DNA of 64,000 bases from Vreelandella halophila (GTDB taxonomy: Bacteria; Pseudomonadota; Gammaproteobacteria; Pseudomonadales; Oleiphilaceae): contig NZ_JACHUZ010000012.1 of the NCBI RefSeq assembly GCF_019903425.1, positions 248,001 to 312,000 of the forward strand. Direction: 5' to 3'. The position numbers and the translations under genes were made by a program. This document shows positions 46,357 through 55,555 of this stretch, in pieces. The notes under the pieces were generated by a model, which made no database searches, was not told where the DNA came from, and worked only from the letters and a program-made list of their open reading frames with translations. Position 1 is the stretch's first letter; every line of letters begins with the position of its first letter.

Positions 46357-46432
46357 TCACTTCCGAAAAGCCTGCTATCACTAGCGGGATGGCAGGCGCC
46401 CGTACAGTGCACTCCTGAGAGCGGCTAACTTA

Positions 46433-46741
46433 ATGACCCGAATTGTCTGCCTCTCCCACACCCACGGACTGCACCGCGGAGTGCCCGAGATGCCCGACGA
46501 CGATGTGCTCATCCATGCCGGCGATTTCCTCGGCCTGAGGCGGAACCTGTCGGACTTCAATGATTAGCTGGGAGAACTGCCCCACCGACACAAGATAGTG
46601 ATCGCGGGCAACCATGACTCGTTGCTGCAGGAGAGCCCGGAGCTGGCCCTGCCTGCCCTGTCCGATGCCTTCTATCTCCAGGACAGCGGCGTTGAGGTTG
46701 AAGGTATCGACATCAACCCACCCTTCTTACTGGACCTGTAG
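46433..46741 (+). pseudogene. Metallophosphoesterase (calcineurin-like, UPF0046 type), degraded
   Basis: The frame reads MTRIVCLSHTHGLHRGVPEM, then DVLIHAGDFLG, a TAG at 46565-46567 in place of an expected Trp codon, LGELPHRHKIVIAGNHD, LQDSGVEVEGI, and ends early. The active-site D-x-H is changed to H-x-H (SHTHG), and the part after the GNHD motif that normally contains the GH-x-H ligands is missing. Nonsense change, lost ligand and truncation together mark a dead gene. Confidence 0.8.
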
Positions 46742-46866
46742 GGATCGGGGCAATCCCTACCTGTCGCGGATCCCACACTTGTTCCACCAATCCAAACGGC
46801 GAACAATGGCTCTACGGGGGATCAGGAATGACCCGTCGCATAACAAGGGACCGCAGGGAGAAAACC

Positions 46867-47772
46867 ATGGAAATGACAGGGACCTTCCCCGAACTCTTAG
46901 ACTATGAACGCTTTGCGCGCCAGATACCCAGTGCGCCGGGCTCAAAAGGGCGGTCACTCCGACGGCGAATCGTACAAAGTCTGGAGCACCAGATGTATCT
47001 GATCCAGGCTCTGGAGCCCGGCGTTCACGAGGGGCAGGACCCTGAGTTTCTCCACCAGTTCCGTGTGAACCTGCGGCGCAGTCGCGCCATTGCGGAAGCC
47101 CTGCAACGCGCCCTCGGCGCCCAATCGCTCAGGAAGGGGATCAAGGGGCTGAAACGCCAGGCTCGGGAAACGAGTCATCTGAGGGATCTCGATGTGTTCC
47201 TGGAGACCCTGGCTGTCTGGCGGGAGGATTCACGGATGCGGGCCACCATTACGGCATCTGGTACGGAATCCATCATTCGGGCCAGCCAACGCGCAGAGCA
47301 TCAGCGACTGCGGAAAATCCTCGAGGGCGCGCGCTATCACAAGGGCATCGACCGCTGGCGCTCACTGGTGCGGGATGGCGCCATCGAGGACGCTGCGCGC
47401 CGCCTCAAGCGGAAACACATCACGAAAGCCCTTGAGGAACAGATCGTCGTCCACGACCGTCTGCTTGGTGCGCTGACCGAGGAATCGCCGGACGACGACA
47501 TCCACCGCGTCCGAAAGTCGCTCAAACGGATCCGTTACCTGATCGAGCTGGATCCTGAGCACCTGGCCGGCGGCATCCGTAAACTGAAGTCGCGCCAGAA
47601 ACGCCTGGGTCAATTTCAGGATCGCCACGTTCAGGTGACCTTACTGGAAGACATAGTAGCCCCGGAACTGGAAGCACGCCAGTTGAGCGCACTCGATGAC
47701 CTTATTGCCGAAGTGCGCTCCGAAAAGCTGGCAGCCCGTGAGAGCGTACTGGCACTGAAGCCGCTTGGTTAG
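46867..47772 (+). CDS. CHAD domain protein
   Basis: The 301-residue, strongly basic helical protein has the CHAD signatures FLHQFRVNLRRSRAIAEAL (first helix pair), ETSHLRDLDVFLETL, DDDIHRVRKSLKRIRYLIEL and LKSRQKRLGQFQDRHVQVTL. CHAD domains bind polyphosphate and often occur with polyP granules or CYTH phosphatases. No CYTH or ppk gene is adjacent. The ATG at 46867 has an AGGGAG site. Confidence 0.85.
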   Translation: MEMTGTFPELLDYERFARQIPSAPGSKGRSLRRRIVQSLEHQMYLIQALEPGVHEGQDPEFLHQFRVNLRRSRAIAEALQRALGAQSLRKGIKGLKRQARETSHLRDLDVFLETLAVWREDSRMRATITASGTESIIRASQRAEHQRLRKILEGARYHKGIDRWRSLVRDGAIEDAARRLKRKHITKALEEQIVVHDRLLGALTEESPDDDIHRVRKSLKRIRYLIELDPEHLAGGIRKLKSRQKRLGQFQDRHVQVTLLEDIVAPELEARQLSALDDLIAEVRSEKLAARESVLALKPLG

Positions 47773-47783
47773 CGGATCTGGTG

Positions 47784-49409
47784 TCAGGCGTCCTTAGCCA
47801 TTTCCCGTAACACAAACTTCTGCACCTTCCCGGTGGAGGTCTTGGGCAACTCCTCAAAGATCACTTTCTTCGGGGCCTTGAACCGGGCCAGGTGCTCGCG
47901 GCAGTAGCTGATGATGGCCTCCTCGCTCACTTCCCCGGCCTCAGGCTTGAGGGTGACAAAGGCACAGGGGATTTCACCCCATTTCTCGTCCGGACGAGCC
48001 ACAACCGCTGCTTCCAGGACATCCGGGTGGCTGTAGATAACGCTTTCCACTTCGATGGTGGAGATGTTCTCGCCTCCCGAGATGATGATGTCCTTGAGCC
48101 GGTCCTTGATCTCGATGTAGCCGTCCTCGTGCCATACGGCCAGGTCGCCGGTGTGGTACCAGCCTCCACGGAAGGCTTCTTCCGTTGCTTCCGGGTTCTT
48201 CAGGTAGCCTTTCATCACCGTGTTGCCACGCAGGCAGATCTCCCCGACCGTTTCACCATCCCGCGGAACCGGTTCCATTGTCTGGGTGTCCGCCACCATC
48301 AGCCCCTGCAGCGTCGGGTAGCGGACGCCCTGCCGGGCCTTCAGCGCGGCGCGCTTTTCCAGGGGCAGATCATCCCACTCCGGTTTCCAGGCACAGACTG
48401 TTACCGGGCCATACACCTCCGTGAGGCCATAAACGTGTGTGATCTCAATCCCCATTGCCTCGACTGAACCAATTACACTGGCCGGAGGCGCGGCACCGGC
48501 GGTCATGGCCTGGAGCCGATGATTGATGCCCTCGTGGGCTTCTTCCGGGACACCCAAAAGGGTGTTCAGGATGATCGGCGCCCCGCACATATGGGTAACC
48601 CCGTGATCACGGATCAGCTCGAGGATCTTTTCCGCCTCCACACGCCGCAGGCAAACGTGGGTACCGCCCAGTGCGGTCACTGTCCACGGGAAACACCAGC
48701 CGTTGCAGTGGAACATGGGCAGGGTCCAGAGATAGACCGGGCGCTCGCCCATGGACCAGACCGCCTGGTTGCCCATGGCGTTCTGGAAGGCACCACGATG
48801 GTGATAGACCACGCCCTTGGGGTTGCCCGTGGTACCGGACGTGTAGTTCAGGGATATGGCATCCCACTCATCGTCGGGCAGCGACCATTCAAAGTCCGGC
48901 TCCCCTTCCCCGAGCAACGCCTCATAGTCCAGCTCAGAGATGGGCTCGCCTTCACCAAGTTCCGGGTCATTCACGTCCACCAGGAGGGGCGGTGTTTCAA
49001 GCTTAGTGACAGCCTCCCGGATCACTGGCGTGAACTCCCTGTCCACCAGCAGCACCTTCGCCTCGCCATGCTCCAGCATATAGGCAATGGCATCGGCATC
49101 CAGGCGGATGTTGAGGGTATTCAGAACTGCCCCGATCATGGGCACCCCGAAGTGGGCTTCCAGCATTTCCGGAATATTCGGCAGCATCGCGGCCACGGTG
49201 TCACCGCGACCAATACCGCGGCCCTCGAGAGCAGAGGCCAGGCGCCGGCAGCGGCTGTAGGTCTCCTGCCAGTCACGCCGGATATCACCATGGATGACGG
49301 CGGTGCTCTCGGGATACACATCCGCACTGCGTGCAATGAAATCGATGGGCGAAAGCGGGCTGTGGTTGGCTCCGGTCTGTGGCAGGGATTGATCGAAGAT
49401 CGATGTCAT
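47784..49409 (-). CDS. Acyl-CoA synthetase (medium-chain / AlkK-DmdB-like)
   Basis: The 541-residue AMP-forming ligase has the P-loop YTSGTTGNPKGVVYHHRGAF, LPMFHCNGWCFPW, HVYGLTEVYGPVT, YHTGDLAVWHEDGYIEIKDR and the catalytic Lys in PKTSTGKVQKFVLRE. The HCNGWC-type motif is typical of AlkK/DmdB ligases acting on medium-chain or methylmercaptopropionate-like acids. Precise substrate cannot be read from sequence. It may feed FadE at 50529. Confidence 0.87.
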   Translation of the reverse strand: MTSIFDQSLPQTGANHSPLSPIDFIARSADVYPESTAVIHGDIRRDWQETYSRCRRLASALEGRGIGRGDTVAAMLPNIPEMLEAHFGVPMIGAVLNTLNIRLDADAIAYMLEHGEAKVLLVDREFTPVIREAVTKLETPPLLVDVNDPELGEGEPISELDYEALLGEGEPDFEWSLPDDEWDAISLNYTSGTTGNPKGVVYHHRGAFQNAMGNQAVWSMGERPVYLWTLPMFHCNGWCFPWTVTALGGTHVCLRRVEAEKILELIRDHGVTHMCGAPIILNTLLGVPEEAHEGINHRLQAMTAGAAPPASVIGSVEAMGIEITHVYGLTEVYGPVTVCAWKPEWDDLPLEKRAALKARQGVRYPTLQGLMVADTQTMEPVPRDGETVGEICLRGNTVMKGYLKNPEATEEAFRGGWYHTGDLAVWHEDGYIEIKDRLKDIIISGGENISTIEVESVIYSHPDVLEAAVVARPDEKWGEIPCAFVTLKPEAGEVSEEAIISYCREHLARFKAPKKVIFEELPKTSTGKVQKFVLREMAKDA

Positions 49410-49626
49410 GGTGCGTTCCTCGGGCGTTTCCGGGTGGGCGATACAGTTTGTCGTCAAAAAACTAACGATCCCGCACGCAGGAGAGTATTAGACAATGGTC
49501 GCAGAGCCGCCCCTGGGCGTGGAAGTACTTGCTGCTCTCTTCTTCGAACATTAGAAGCTGCAGACAGGGAGGCGTTCAACGAACTAAAACCGGATAACCT
49601 ACGGCAGAATAACCTTAAGCTGGATT

Positions 49627-49831
49627 TGCAGCTCTCAGGAACACTTCCGGGAGGAGATGAACGTCTGCAACAGTGGTCTGTGCGGATTCACGGCCGCCAG
49701 TCTGACGCACCCCTTGATCCGTTATGTCGCATATACATCAAGTGTTGCTGTCATTGCCAAGGAGTGGATGATTACCGCTGTTGTGAAACGACTCAGGCTC
49801 AACCTTTGGGCCCTATCCGTATCGGCTGCCC
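49627..49831 (+). pseudogene. Degenerate duplicate of the small membrane protein gene at 46000
   Basis: Starting at GAGGAGATGAACGTCTGCAA the sequence is about 80% identical at DNA level to the 46120-46300 part of the first copy. It encodes NVCNSGLCGFTAASLTHPLI, then IAKEWMIT and LNLWALSVSA. The N-terminal helix region is mostly lost and the last helix is missing. The downstream frame runs into antisense of the flavin reductase. The rest of the 49410-49860 gap holds no gene that I can see. Confidence 0.72.
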
Positions 49832-49860
49832 ATATCCGACGGCATCATCCTGCATATAGG

Positions 49861-50418
49861 TCACAGTACTTTGGTGAACAGGGATCGCCGGTCTATGGTT
49901 TCGCCCGCAACCATGAATTCTCCGTCTCCCCTGTAGTGCAGGGTTTCCGGACGTTCCGGTTGCGCAGCAACATGCGCCTTGACCACTTCGAAGATGAAGA
50001 AATTGTAGCTATCCACCAGAACATCATCGTGCAGCCGGCATTCGAAATGGGCGTGGCATTCGCCGATCAGGGGAGCGCCAACCCGGCTCGCGCTCTGCCT
50101 TGTCAGATTGAACTCAGCAAATTTGTCGATCTCCAGACCCGAACTGTTCCCAACCCCCACCACTGTATCGGTCAGGGCCGTAGTGGGCAGATTGATAACG
50201 CACTCGCGGCTCTGGCGGATCATTTCGTGGGTATGGTTGGCGCTGGAAATCATGCACCCGATCAACGAGGGCACGAATTCCATAACGGTATGCCACCCGA
50301 GCGTCATGATGTCGGTTTCGTTCTGCCATTTCGAGGACACCAGAACCACCGGGCCGGGCTCAAGGTATCGCCGTACGTCGGTGACGGGGAAGTCCGGCTT
50401 GTCGCTGTCCGTCGTCAT
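49861..50418 (-). CDS. Flavin reductase-like FMN-binding protein
   Basis: The 185-residue protein has the split-barrel FMN-binding pattern: PVVLVSSKWQNETDIMTLGW at the N-terminus, SLIGCMISSANHTHEMIRQS, ECVINLPTT and GECHAHFECRL. Such proteins reduce or bind FMN, sometimes as the reductase partner of a monooxygenase. No monooxygenase is adjacent, so the partner is unknown. Confidence 0.82.
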   Translation of the reverse strand: MTTDSDKPDFPVTDVRRYLEPGPVVLVSSKWQNETDIMTLGWHTVMEFVPSLIGCMISSANHTHEMIRQSRECVINLPTTALTDTVVGVGNSSGLEIDKFAEFNLTRQSASRVGAPLIGECHAHFECRLHDDVLVDSYNFFIFEVVKAHVAAQPERPETLHYRGDGEFMVAGETIDRRSLFTKVL

Positions 50419-50474
50419 ACAACCAGCTCCTGCGGGTTACCGATGAAACACCGACATGGCTGCTGGCCCCGCCG

Positions 50475-50506
50475 GCGATAGGACCTATCGCGAGCGGGGC
50501 TCGCTC
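50475..50506. repeat. REP-like palindromic element
   Basis: GCGATAGG/CCTATCGC (50475-50482 and 50484-50491) runs into GCGAGC-GGG-GCTCGC (50490-50504) and then TCC. On the minus strand it reads GGAGCGAGCCCCGCTCGC, which resembles the core of pseudomonad REP sequences. It lies in the gap downstream of fadE. I saw no second copy in the window. Confidence 0.5.
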
Positions 50507-50528
50507 CTAAACGGGACCAGAACCGTCA

Positions 50529-53042
50529 TTAATTGGTCGGTTCATCCTCCGCTTTTGGCCGCTCCACCAGCTCCAGCCTCCCGATCGAGTCCCGGGCCAG
50601 CGCTTCGATGCTCTCCTTGGAGAAAGCATCCACACGGATGGTGTCGTACATGGCGGCCATGGCCTCTGAGACCTTCTCGCGCTCGCTGTCGTCCAGCAGA
50701 TCCCGCTCCTGGGCCCAGTCGAGGAGTTCCTCGCGTTGGTGGCCGAGCAGCATCTCGATGTCCTGCAGCTCATCCGGGTCGGACTTGCGTATGGCATCGT
50801 TGATGCGCTTGCGCGCCGGCTCGGTATCACGGGCCAGGCGCAGAGCATGGAGAATGCGGCCTACCGGGTCCTCCGGCTCTTCGGTCTGATAGACGCCACG
50901 TGGGATCCGCTCCTTGGCGCCCCCTTCCTTCACGATGCTCAGTGCCACGCGCTGGCCCAGCTGATCGTCCGGCTGACGCAGACGCACACCCAACGGGAAC
51001 ACCAGCACCTTCAGCGGCCAGCGCAGGGGTTTGACCGGGAAGTTAGTCACGGCCGCGTAGAGCGCTGTCTGGATGTCGTAGAGAGAGCGCTGCAGGCTCC
51101 ACTCAACCACATCCCGCATCTCCTCGTTATAGCCTTCCTCATGCCACTGCTTGATGGAGGCGGAGGCGTAATAGAGTCCTACCAACGCATCCGTCATGCG
51201 CCCTGTGAAGCGCTGGCGCCCCTTGAGGCTGCCCCCGAGGGTCAGCAGGCCCACGTCGGTCAGCACGGAGAAGGCGGAGGCGAACCGCGACAGCTGCTGG
51301 TAGTAACGCCGCAGCCCACCCTCGCTGGGTGTTGGATGCACAAGGCCACCGGTCAGCCCCAGAACCAGGGAGCGCAGTACGTTGCGGCTGGTGTGGGCGA
51401 TGTGGGCGAAGAAGACGCCATCAAACTTCTGCACCGCCTTGCCGGAATCCTCCATGCCGGCGGCCTCGATCTCCTGCACGATATAGGGGTGGCAGCGGAT
51501 CGCGCCCTGGCCGAAGACCATCAGGCTCCGGGTCAGGATGTTCGCCCCCTCAACCGTGATGGCGATGGGGATGGCCTGGTAGATGCGGGCCAGGAAATTA
51601 CGCGGCCCCTTGATGACGCCACGCCCGGCCACGACGTCCATGGCGTTGGTCACGACCTTGCGCATCAGGTCGGTGTTGCGGTATTTGAGCAGCGCCGAGG
51701 GCACGGAGGGCTTCACGCCACGATCCAGCATGCCCGAGGTGAAGACCCGAGCGCTGTCCATCATCCAGGTGTAACCGGCCATGGGTTCCAGTGCTTCCTG
51801 GACCCCCTCGAAGTCGCTGATGGAGCGGCCGAACTGCTCACGCACCGAGGCGTAGGAGCCGGTGGTCAGGCAGGCCATCTTGCCGCCGCTGGTACCCAGT
51901 GCCGGTAGTGAGATGGAACGCCCGATGGACAGGCACTCCAGCAGCATGCGCCAGCCCTGGCCGATCATCTCGCGCCCGCCGATGACCTGATCCAGCGGGA
52001 TGAACACATCCTCGCCCCAGGTCGGCCCATTCATGAAGACGGTGTTCATGGGCAGATGCCGCGGGCCGTGGTTCACGCCCTCGGTGTCCGCTGGAACCAT
52101 CACCGTGGTCACGCCCAGGTCGTGTTCCTCACCCAGCAGGTGCTCCGGGTCATAGACCTTGATCGCCAGCCCGATCAGCGTCGCCACCGGCGCTAGGGTG
52201 ATGTAGCGCTTGTTCCAGGTGACCTTCATGCCCAGCACTTCCTGGCCATTCCAGTAGCCCCGGCAGATCACGCCCCGGTCCGGAATGGCGCCGGCATCCG
52301 AGCCGGCCACGGGCGATGTCAGGGCAAAGCAGGGCACCTCGTCGCCCTTCGCCAGGCGCGGCAGGTAGTACTGTTTCTGCTCATCCGTGCCGTAGTAGGT
52401 AATCAGTTCGCCCGGCCCGAGGGAGTTCGGGACCATCACGGTGACCGCGGCGGAGACGCCCCTGGAAGCGATCTTCATGACCACCTCGGAGTGCGCGGTG
52501 TTCGAGAACCCGAGCCCGCCGTGCTCCTTGTCGATCACCAGGCCAAAGAAGCCCTTCTCCCGGATGAACTTCCAGGCTTCTTCCGGCAGGTCGTAGCGCT
52601 CATTGGTAATGGACCAGTCGTCCAGCATGGCGCAGAGCTCGTCCACGGGGCCGTCAATGAAGGCCCGCTCTTCTTCGGTCAGCTTCGGGTGCGGTAGATC
52701 CAGAAGGTGGTTCCAGTCCGGCCGGCCGGAGAACAGCTGGCCGTCCCAGTCCACGCTGCCGGCGTTGAGCGCCTGCTGTTCCGTGTCGGAGAGCGTGGGC
52801 AGCATGCCCCGGACCATGCCCAGAAGCGGGCTGCTGATGAGACTGCGGCGCAGTGGTGATGGGATGATGACCACCAGCGTACCCAGGAGCAGCACGGTTC
52901 CGATGAAGACACTCAGCCAGTGCCAGCTGTCCAGCCAGAAGCCGATGCCCGTGGCAATGACAAGCCCGATGGTGCCGAGCCACCAGTTCGCCCCGAGATA
53001 GAGCAGAACCAGCCCGGCAAGCAGCAGTAGAAGAACACTCAT
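50529..53042 (-). CDS. fadE: Acyl-CoA dehydrogenase FadE
   Basis: The 837-residue protein has an N-terminal hydrophobic region (about 1-65, two to three helices). The acyl-CoA dehydrogenase core follows (FFGLVIDKEHGGLGFSNTAH, CFALTSPVAGSDAGAIPDRG, NILTRSLMVFGQGAIRCHPY), with the long DUF1974-type C-terminal domain characteristic of FadE. It catalyses the first, FAD-dependent step of fatty-acid beta-oxidation. The start at 53042 has an AAGGAGGT site. A thiolase lies 3 kb further on. Confidence 0.94.
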   Translation of the reverse strand: MSVLLLLLAGLVLLYLGANWWLGTIGLVIATGIGFWLDSWHWLSVFIGTVLLLGTLVVIIPSPLRRSLISSPLLGMVRGMLPTLSDTEQQALNAGSVDWDGQLFSGRPDWNHLLDLPHPKLTEEERAFIDGPVDELCAMLDDWSITNERYDLPEEAWKFIREKGFFGLVIDKEHGGLGFSNTAHSEVVMKIASRGVSAAVTVMVPNSLGPGELITYYGTDEQKQYYLPRLAKGDEVPCFALTSPVAGSDAGAIPDRGVICRGYWNGQEVLGMKVTWNKRYITLAPVATLIGLAIKVYDPEHLLGEEHDLGVTTVMVPADTEGVNHGPRHLPMNTVFMNGPTWGEDVFIPLDQVIGGREMIGQGWRMLLECLSIGRSISLPALGTSGGKMACLTTGSYASVREQFGRSISDFEGVQEALEPMAGYTWMMDSARVFTSGMLDRGVKPSVPSALLKYRNTDLMRKVVTNAMDVVAGRGVIKGPRNFLARIYQAIPIAITVEGANILTRSLMVFGQGAIRCHPYIVQEIEAAGMEDSGKAVQKFDGVFFAHIAHTSRNVLRSLVLGLTGGLVHPTPSEGGLRRYYQQLSRFASAFSVLTDVGLLTLGGSLKGRQRFTGRMTDALVGLYYASASIKQWHEEGYNEEMRDVVEWSLQRSLYDIQTALYAAVTNFPVKPLRWPLKVLVFPLGVRLRQPDDQLGQRVALSIVKEGGAKERIPRGVYQTEEPEDPVGRILHALRLARDTEPARKRINDAIRKSDPDELQDIEMLLGHQREELLDWAQERDLLDDSEREKVSEAMAAMYDTIRVDAFSKESIEALARDSIGRLELVERPKAEDEPTN

Positions 53043-53207
53043 GGTCACCTCCTTTTCATCCGTATACCGCACCCTTGCGGTGGATACGAACCACCATAAG
53101 CCCATCCCGGCACCTGTAAAAGGACTTTTATCAACGTCCTGCTTAACCTCGCCGGGTATTGCGCACTAGAATGGCCTTACAGTTAGTAAGGGAAAGGATT
53201 TCTCCCC

Positions 53208-53690
53208 ATGGCATGGTACGCCCTACAGCACAAACCGGCCCAGGCGGCTCGCGCGCTGGCGAACCTGGAGAACCAGGGGATCGAGTGTTTCTTCCCCGAG
53301 ATTGACGTGGAAACCATCCAGCAGGGAAAACGCCGGATGCGGCGGGAGCCCCTGTTCCGGGGGTACCTGTTCATCAATCTGGAGCTGACCGATCCGGTCT
53401 GGCACAAGCTGCGCTCCACCCGGGGTGTGGTGCGGGTTGTGAGCTTCGGCAACCGGCCGGCGCCCATTGCCGACGAGGTCATCGAGGGGATCCGGGAGGG
53501 GCTGGAATCCGCGGCCGAGGCCGGCGGCATCCACAAGGGGGACAAGCTGGAGATTCTGGAAGGACCCTTCCGGGGCCTGAACGCCGTCTTCCAGGAATAC
53601 GACGGGGAAACCCGGGCGATGGTGCTGATCGATTTCCTGCAGAAACAGCACCGGGTGTCCATGGACCTGGACCAGGTTCGACCGGGCTAG
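53208..53690 (+). CDS. rfaH: RfaH-type NusG paralogue
   Basis: The 160-residue protein has an NGN domain (WYALQHKPAQAARALANLEN, FRGYLFINLELTDPVW, STRGVVRVVSFGNRPAPI) and a short KOW/alpha C-terminal domain (HKGDKLEILEGPFRGLNAVF). The N-terminal Q-H-K-P in place of the NusG consensus fits RfaH, which prevents premature termination in long virulence or LPS operons. I could not assign an ops-containing target operon in the window. Confidence 0.87.
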   Translation: MAWYALQHKPAQAARALANLENQGIECFFPEIDVETIQQGKRRMRREPLFRGYLFINLELTDPVWHKLRSTRGVVRVVSFGNRPAPIADEVIEGIREGLESAAEAGGIHKGDKLEILEGPFRGLNAVFQEYDGETRAMVLIDFLQKQHRVSMDLDQVRPG

Positions 53691-53700
53691 CAACCGTTAT

Positions 53701-54453
53701 CTAGGCGGTCACACTGCGCCCGCCATCCACGTTCAGAACCTGCCCGGTCACATAGGGCGCATCGCAGGCCAGCCAGGCCACGGCACCGGCAATATCATCC
53801 GCCTCACCGGTGCGGTGCAGCGGCACCTGCTGCAGGATCGCCTGCTGCTCTTCCTCCGGCATGGCGCCACCCCCCTCGCCTTCCGGCCACAGGATTGCCC
53901 CGGGGGCTACCCCATTGGCCCGTACCAGCGGCGCCAGATCCCGTGCCCAGGAGCGCGTCAGCGAAGCCAGCGCAGCTTTCGTCGCACAGTAGACCGGATG
54001 GTCCGCCAGCGGGCGCTCGGCATGGACGTCGATCAGGTTGATGATACAGCCGCGCTGCAGCTTCAGTTCCCCGGCAAGGGCCTCAAGCAGAAGCACGGGA
54101 GCGCGCAGGTTGGTATCCATCAGGCGCCCCCATTGCTCCATGCTCAGCTCCCCCACCGGCGTGGGGAAGAACTCGGAGGCATTGTTAACCAGCACATCCA
54201 GCCGGGACCAGTATTCCCGCGCCTGGCGCGCCAGCGCCTGGATCGCCTCCGGGTCCCGCAGGTCCGCCTGCAGTGCCACGGCTGAACCGGCACGCTCGGC
54301 ATTCAGCTCCGCCACCAGCGCTTCCGCATCATGCGCCCGGCTGCGGTAATGCACCACCACCCGGTACCCCCTCCCATTCAGGGCTCTTGCCGTGGCCGCG
54401 CCCAGCCGCCTTGCCGCACCGGTCACCAGGGCCACGCCACCGTGCTCATTCAT
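53701..54453 (-). CDS. Pteridine reductase-like SDR (FolM/PTR1 type)
   Basis: The 250-residue short-chain dehydrogenase has TGAARRLGAATARALNGRG (coenzyme loop with Arg-Arg, NADPH type), NNASEFFPTP, YCATKAALASLTRSWA (catalytic Tyr-x3-Lys) and NVDGGRSV at the end. The TGAARRxG and NNAS-x-F features point to dihydromonapterin/pteridine reductases. Its ATG overlaps the cca stop by 8 nt. Confidence 0.82.
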   Translation of the reverse strand: MNEHGGVALVTGAARRLGAATARALNGRGYRVVVHYRSRAHDAEALVAELNAERAGSAVALQADLRDPEAIQALARQAREYWSRLDVLVNNASEFFPTPVGELSMEQWGRLMDTNLRAPVLLLEALAGELKLQRGCIINLIDVHAERPLADHPVYCATKAALASLTRSWARDLAPLVRANGVAPGAILWPEGEGGGAMPEEEQQAILQQVPLHRTGEADDIAGAVAWLACDAPYVTGQVLNVDGGRSVTA

Positions 54454-55555
54454 GATCCGCTTCTCCCTCAATCACCTGTTCAATCGCCTGTTGCCGGCGG
54501 GCCCCAATAGCCTCACCCAGCGCCTTCCCCTGGTAGCCTTCCTTCATCAGGGCCTGGGGATCCACGGCCGCGGCTCGGGAACGGGCTTCTCGCACCCGGC
54601 CCGCCGCCTGAGCATCCAGTCCACAGGCTTCCATCACCATCAGCAGCTGCTCGAAGCGCTCCGGGCGCCGCCAGGCGTCCGCCTTTTCCAGGAGCTCCTC
54701 CACCCAGTCCGCGCTCAATGGTCTCGGCCAGCGCGGCAGTGCCGCCGAACTCACGGCAATGTCCCGGCAGCTGTTGGGCACCCTCAGCCGTTCACTGAAA
54801 GCCTGTGCGGTGTTCGCGTCCAGCGGCGCGACCAGGGCGCCAAAGCGCACCTCGGTGGCCTCACTGATGCCCACCGCACGCACCAGGGCAGCCAAGCCCT
54901 TTTCCAGCACCTCTTCCGGGGAGGCGATCTCCGGCATCACCACAGCCAGGGCGCCGCAGGCTTCCAGGACCTCAAAGAAGACCCGGGGGCGCGCTTCGTG
55001 AAGGGCCCGCCGTGTTTCCTGCCAGACCCGTTCAGGCACCAGGTGATCCACCTCGCCATCGGCCACCATGGAGCGCATCAGGGTCATGGTCTCCACCGCC
55101 ACCTCGAACCCCATGGGGGCGAGACGCGCAGCGAAACGAGCCGTTCGCAGGATGCGCAGCGGGTCCTCCGCAAATGCGGGAGAGACGTGGCGCAGTACCC
55201 GATCAGCGATATCCCGCTCACCCCCGAAGGGATCCACCAGATGCCCCTCGGCATCCCGGGCCATGGCGTTGACGGTCAGGTCCCGGCGTTTGAGGTCTTC
55301 CTCGAGGGTGACGTCCGGTGCACTGTGCACCTCAAAGCCATGGTAGCCATGGCCGCTCTTGCGCTCGGTGCGGGCCAATGCGTATTCCTCGTGGGTCTCG
55401 GGATGCAGGAAGACGGGAAAGTCCGCCCCCACCTGCCTGTACCCGGCTGCCAGCATCTGTTCGGGCGTGGCGCCCACCACTACCCAGTCTCGGTCCTTCA
55501 CCGTCTGGCCCAGAAGCCAGTCGCGCACCGCGCCGCCCACTTCGTAGACCTGCAT
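54446..55555 (-). CDS. cca: CCA tRNA nucleotidyltransferase with degenerate C-terminal domain
   Basis: Class II CCA-adding enzyme of 369 residues. EVGGAVRDWLLGQTVKDRDWVVVG carries the catalytic D-x-D, and LKRRDLTVNAMA, EDPLRILRTARFAARL and PERVWQETRRAL complete the core. E. coli Cca has a 412-residue form with an HD phosphohydrolase domain. Here the corresponding segment reads LVAPLDANTAQ where an HD motif would be LVHDLGK, so the metal-binding His-Asp is absent. It starts at ATG 55555, overlapping the trmL stop (TGATG). Confidence 0.9.
   Translation of the reverse strand: MQVYEVGGAVRDWLLGQTVKDRDWVVVGATPEQMLAAGYRQVGADFPVFLHPETHEEYALARTERKSGHGYHGFEVHSAPDVTLEEDLKRRDLTVNAMARDAEGHLVDPFGGERDIADRVLRHVSPAFAEDPLRILRTARFAARLAPMGFEVAVETMTLMRSMVADGEVDHLVPERVWQETRRALHEARPRVFFEVLEACGALAVVMPEIASPEEVLEKGLAALVRAVGISEATEVRFGALVAPLDANTAQAFSERLRVPNSCRDIAVSSAALPRWPRPLSADWVEELLEKADAWRRPERFEQLLMVMEACGLDAQAAGRVREARSRAAAVDPQALMKEGYQGKALGEAIGARRQQAIEQVIEGEADHE

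Noticed and set aside
48519-49859. A 446-codon plus-strand frame opposite the acyl-CoA ligase
   Set aside because: Most of it is antisense to a clear AMP-forming ligase, and its end is a wrong-frame reading of the decayed membrane-protein copy.
29463-53200. att-type direct repeat of the tRNA 3' end at the far side of the accessory region
   Set aside because: I looked for the CCAGGCCCACCA stretch and found no convincing second copy; the island remains an inference from composition.
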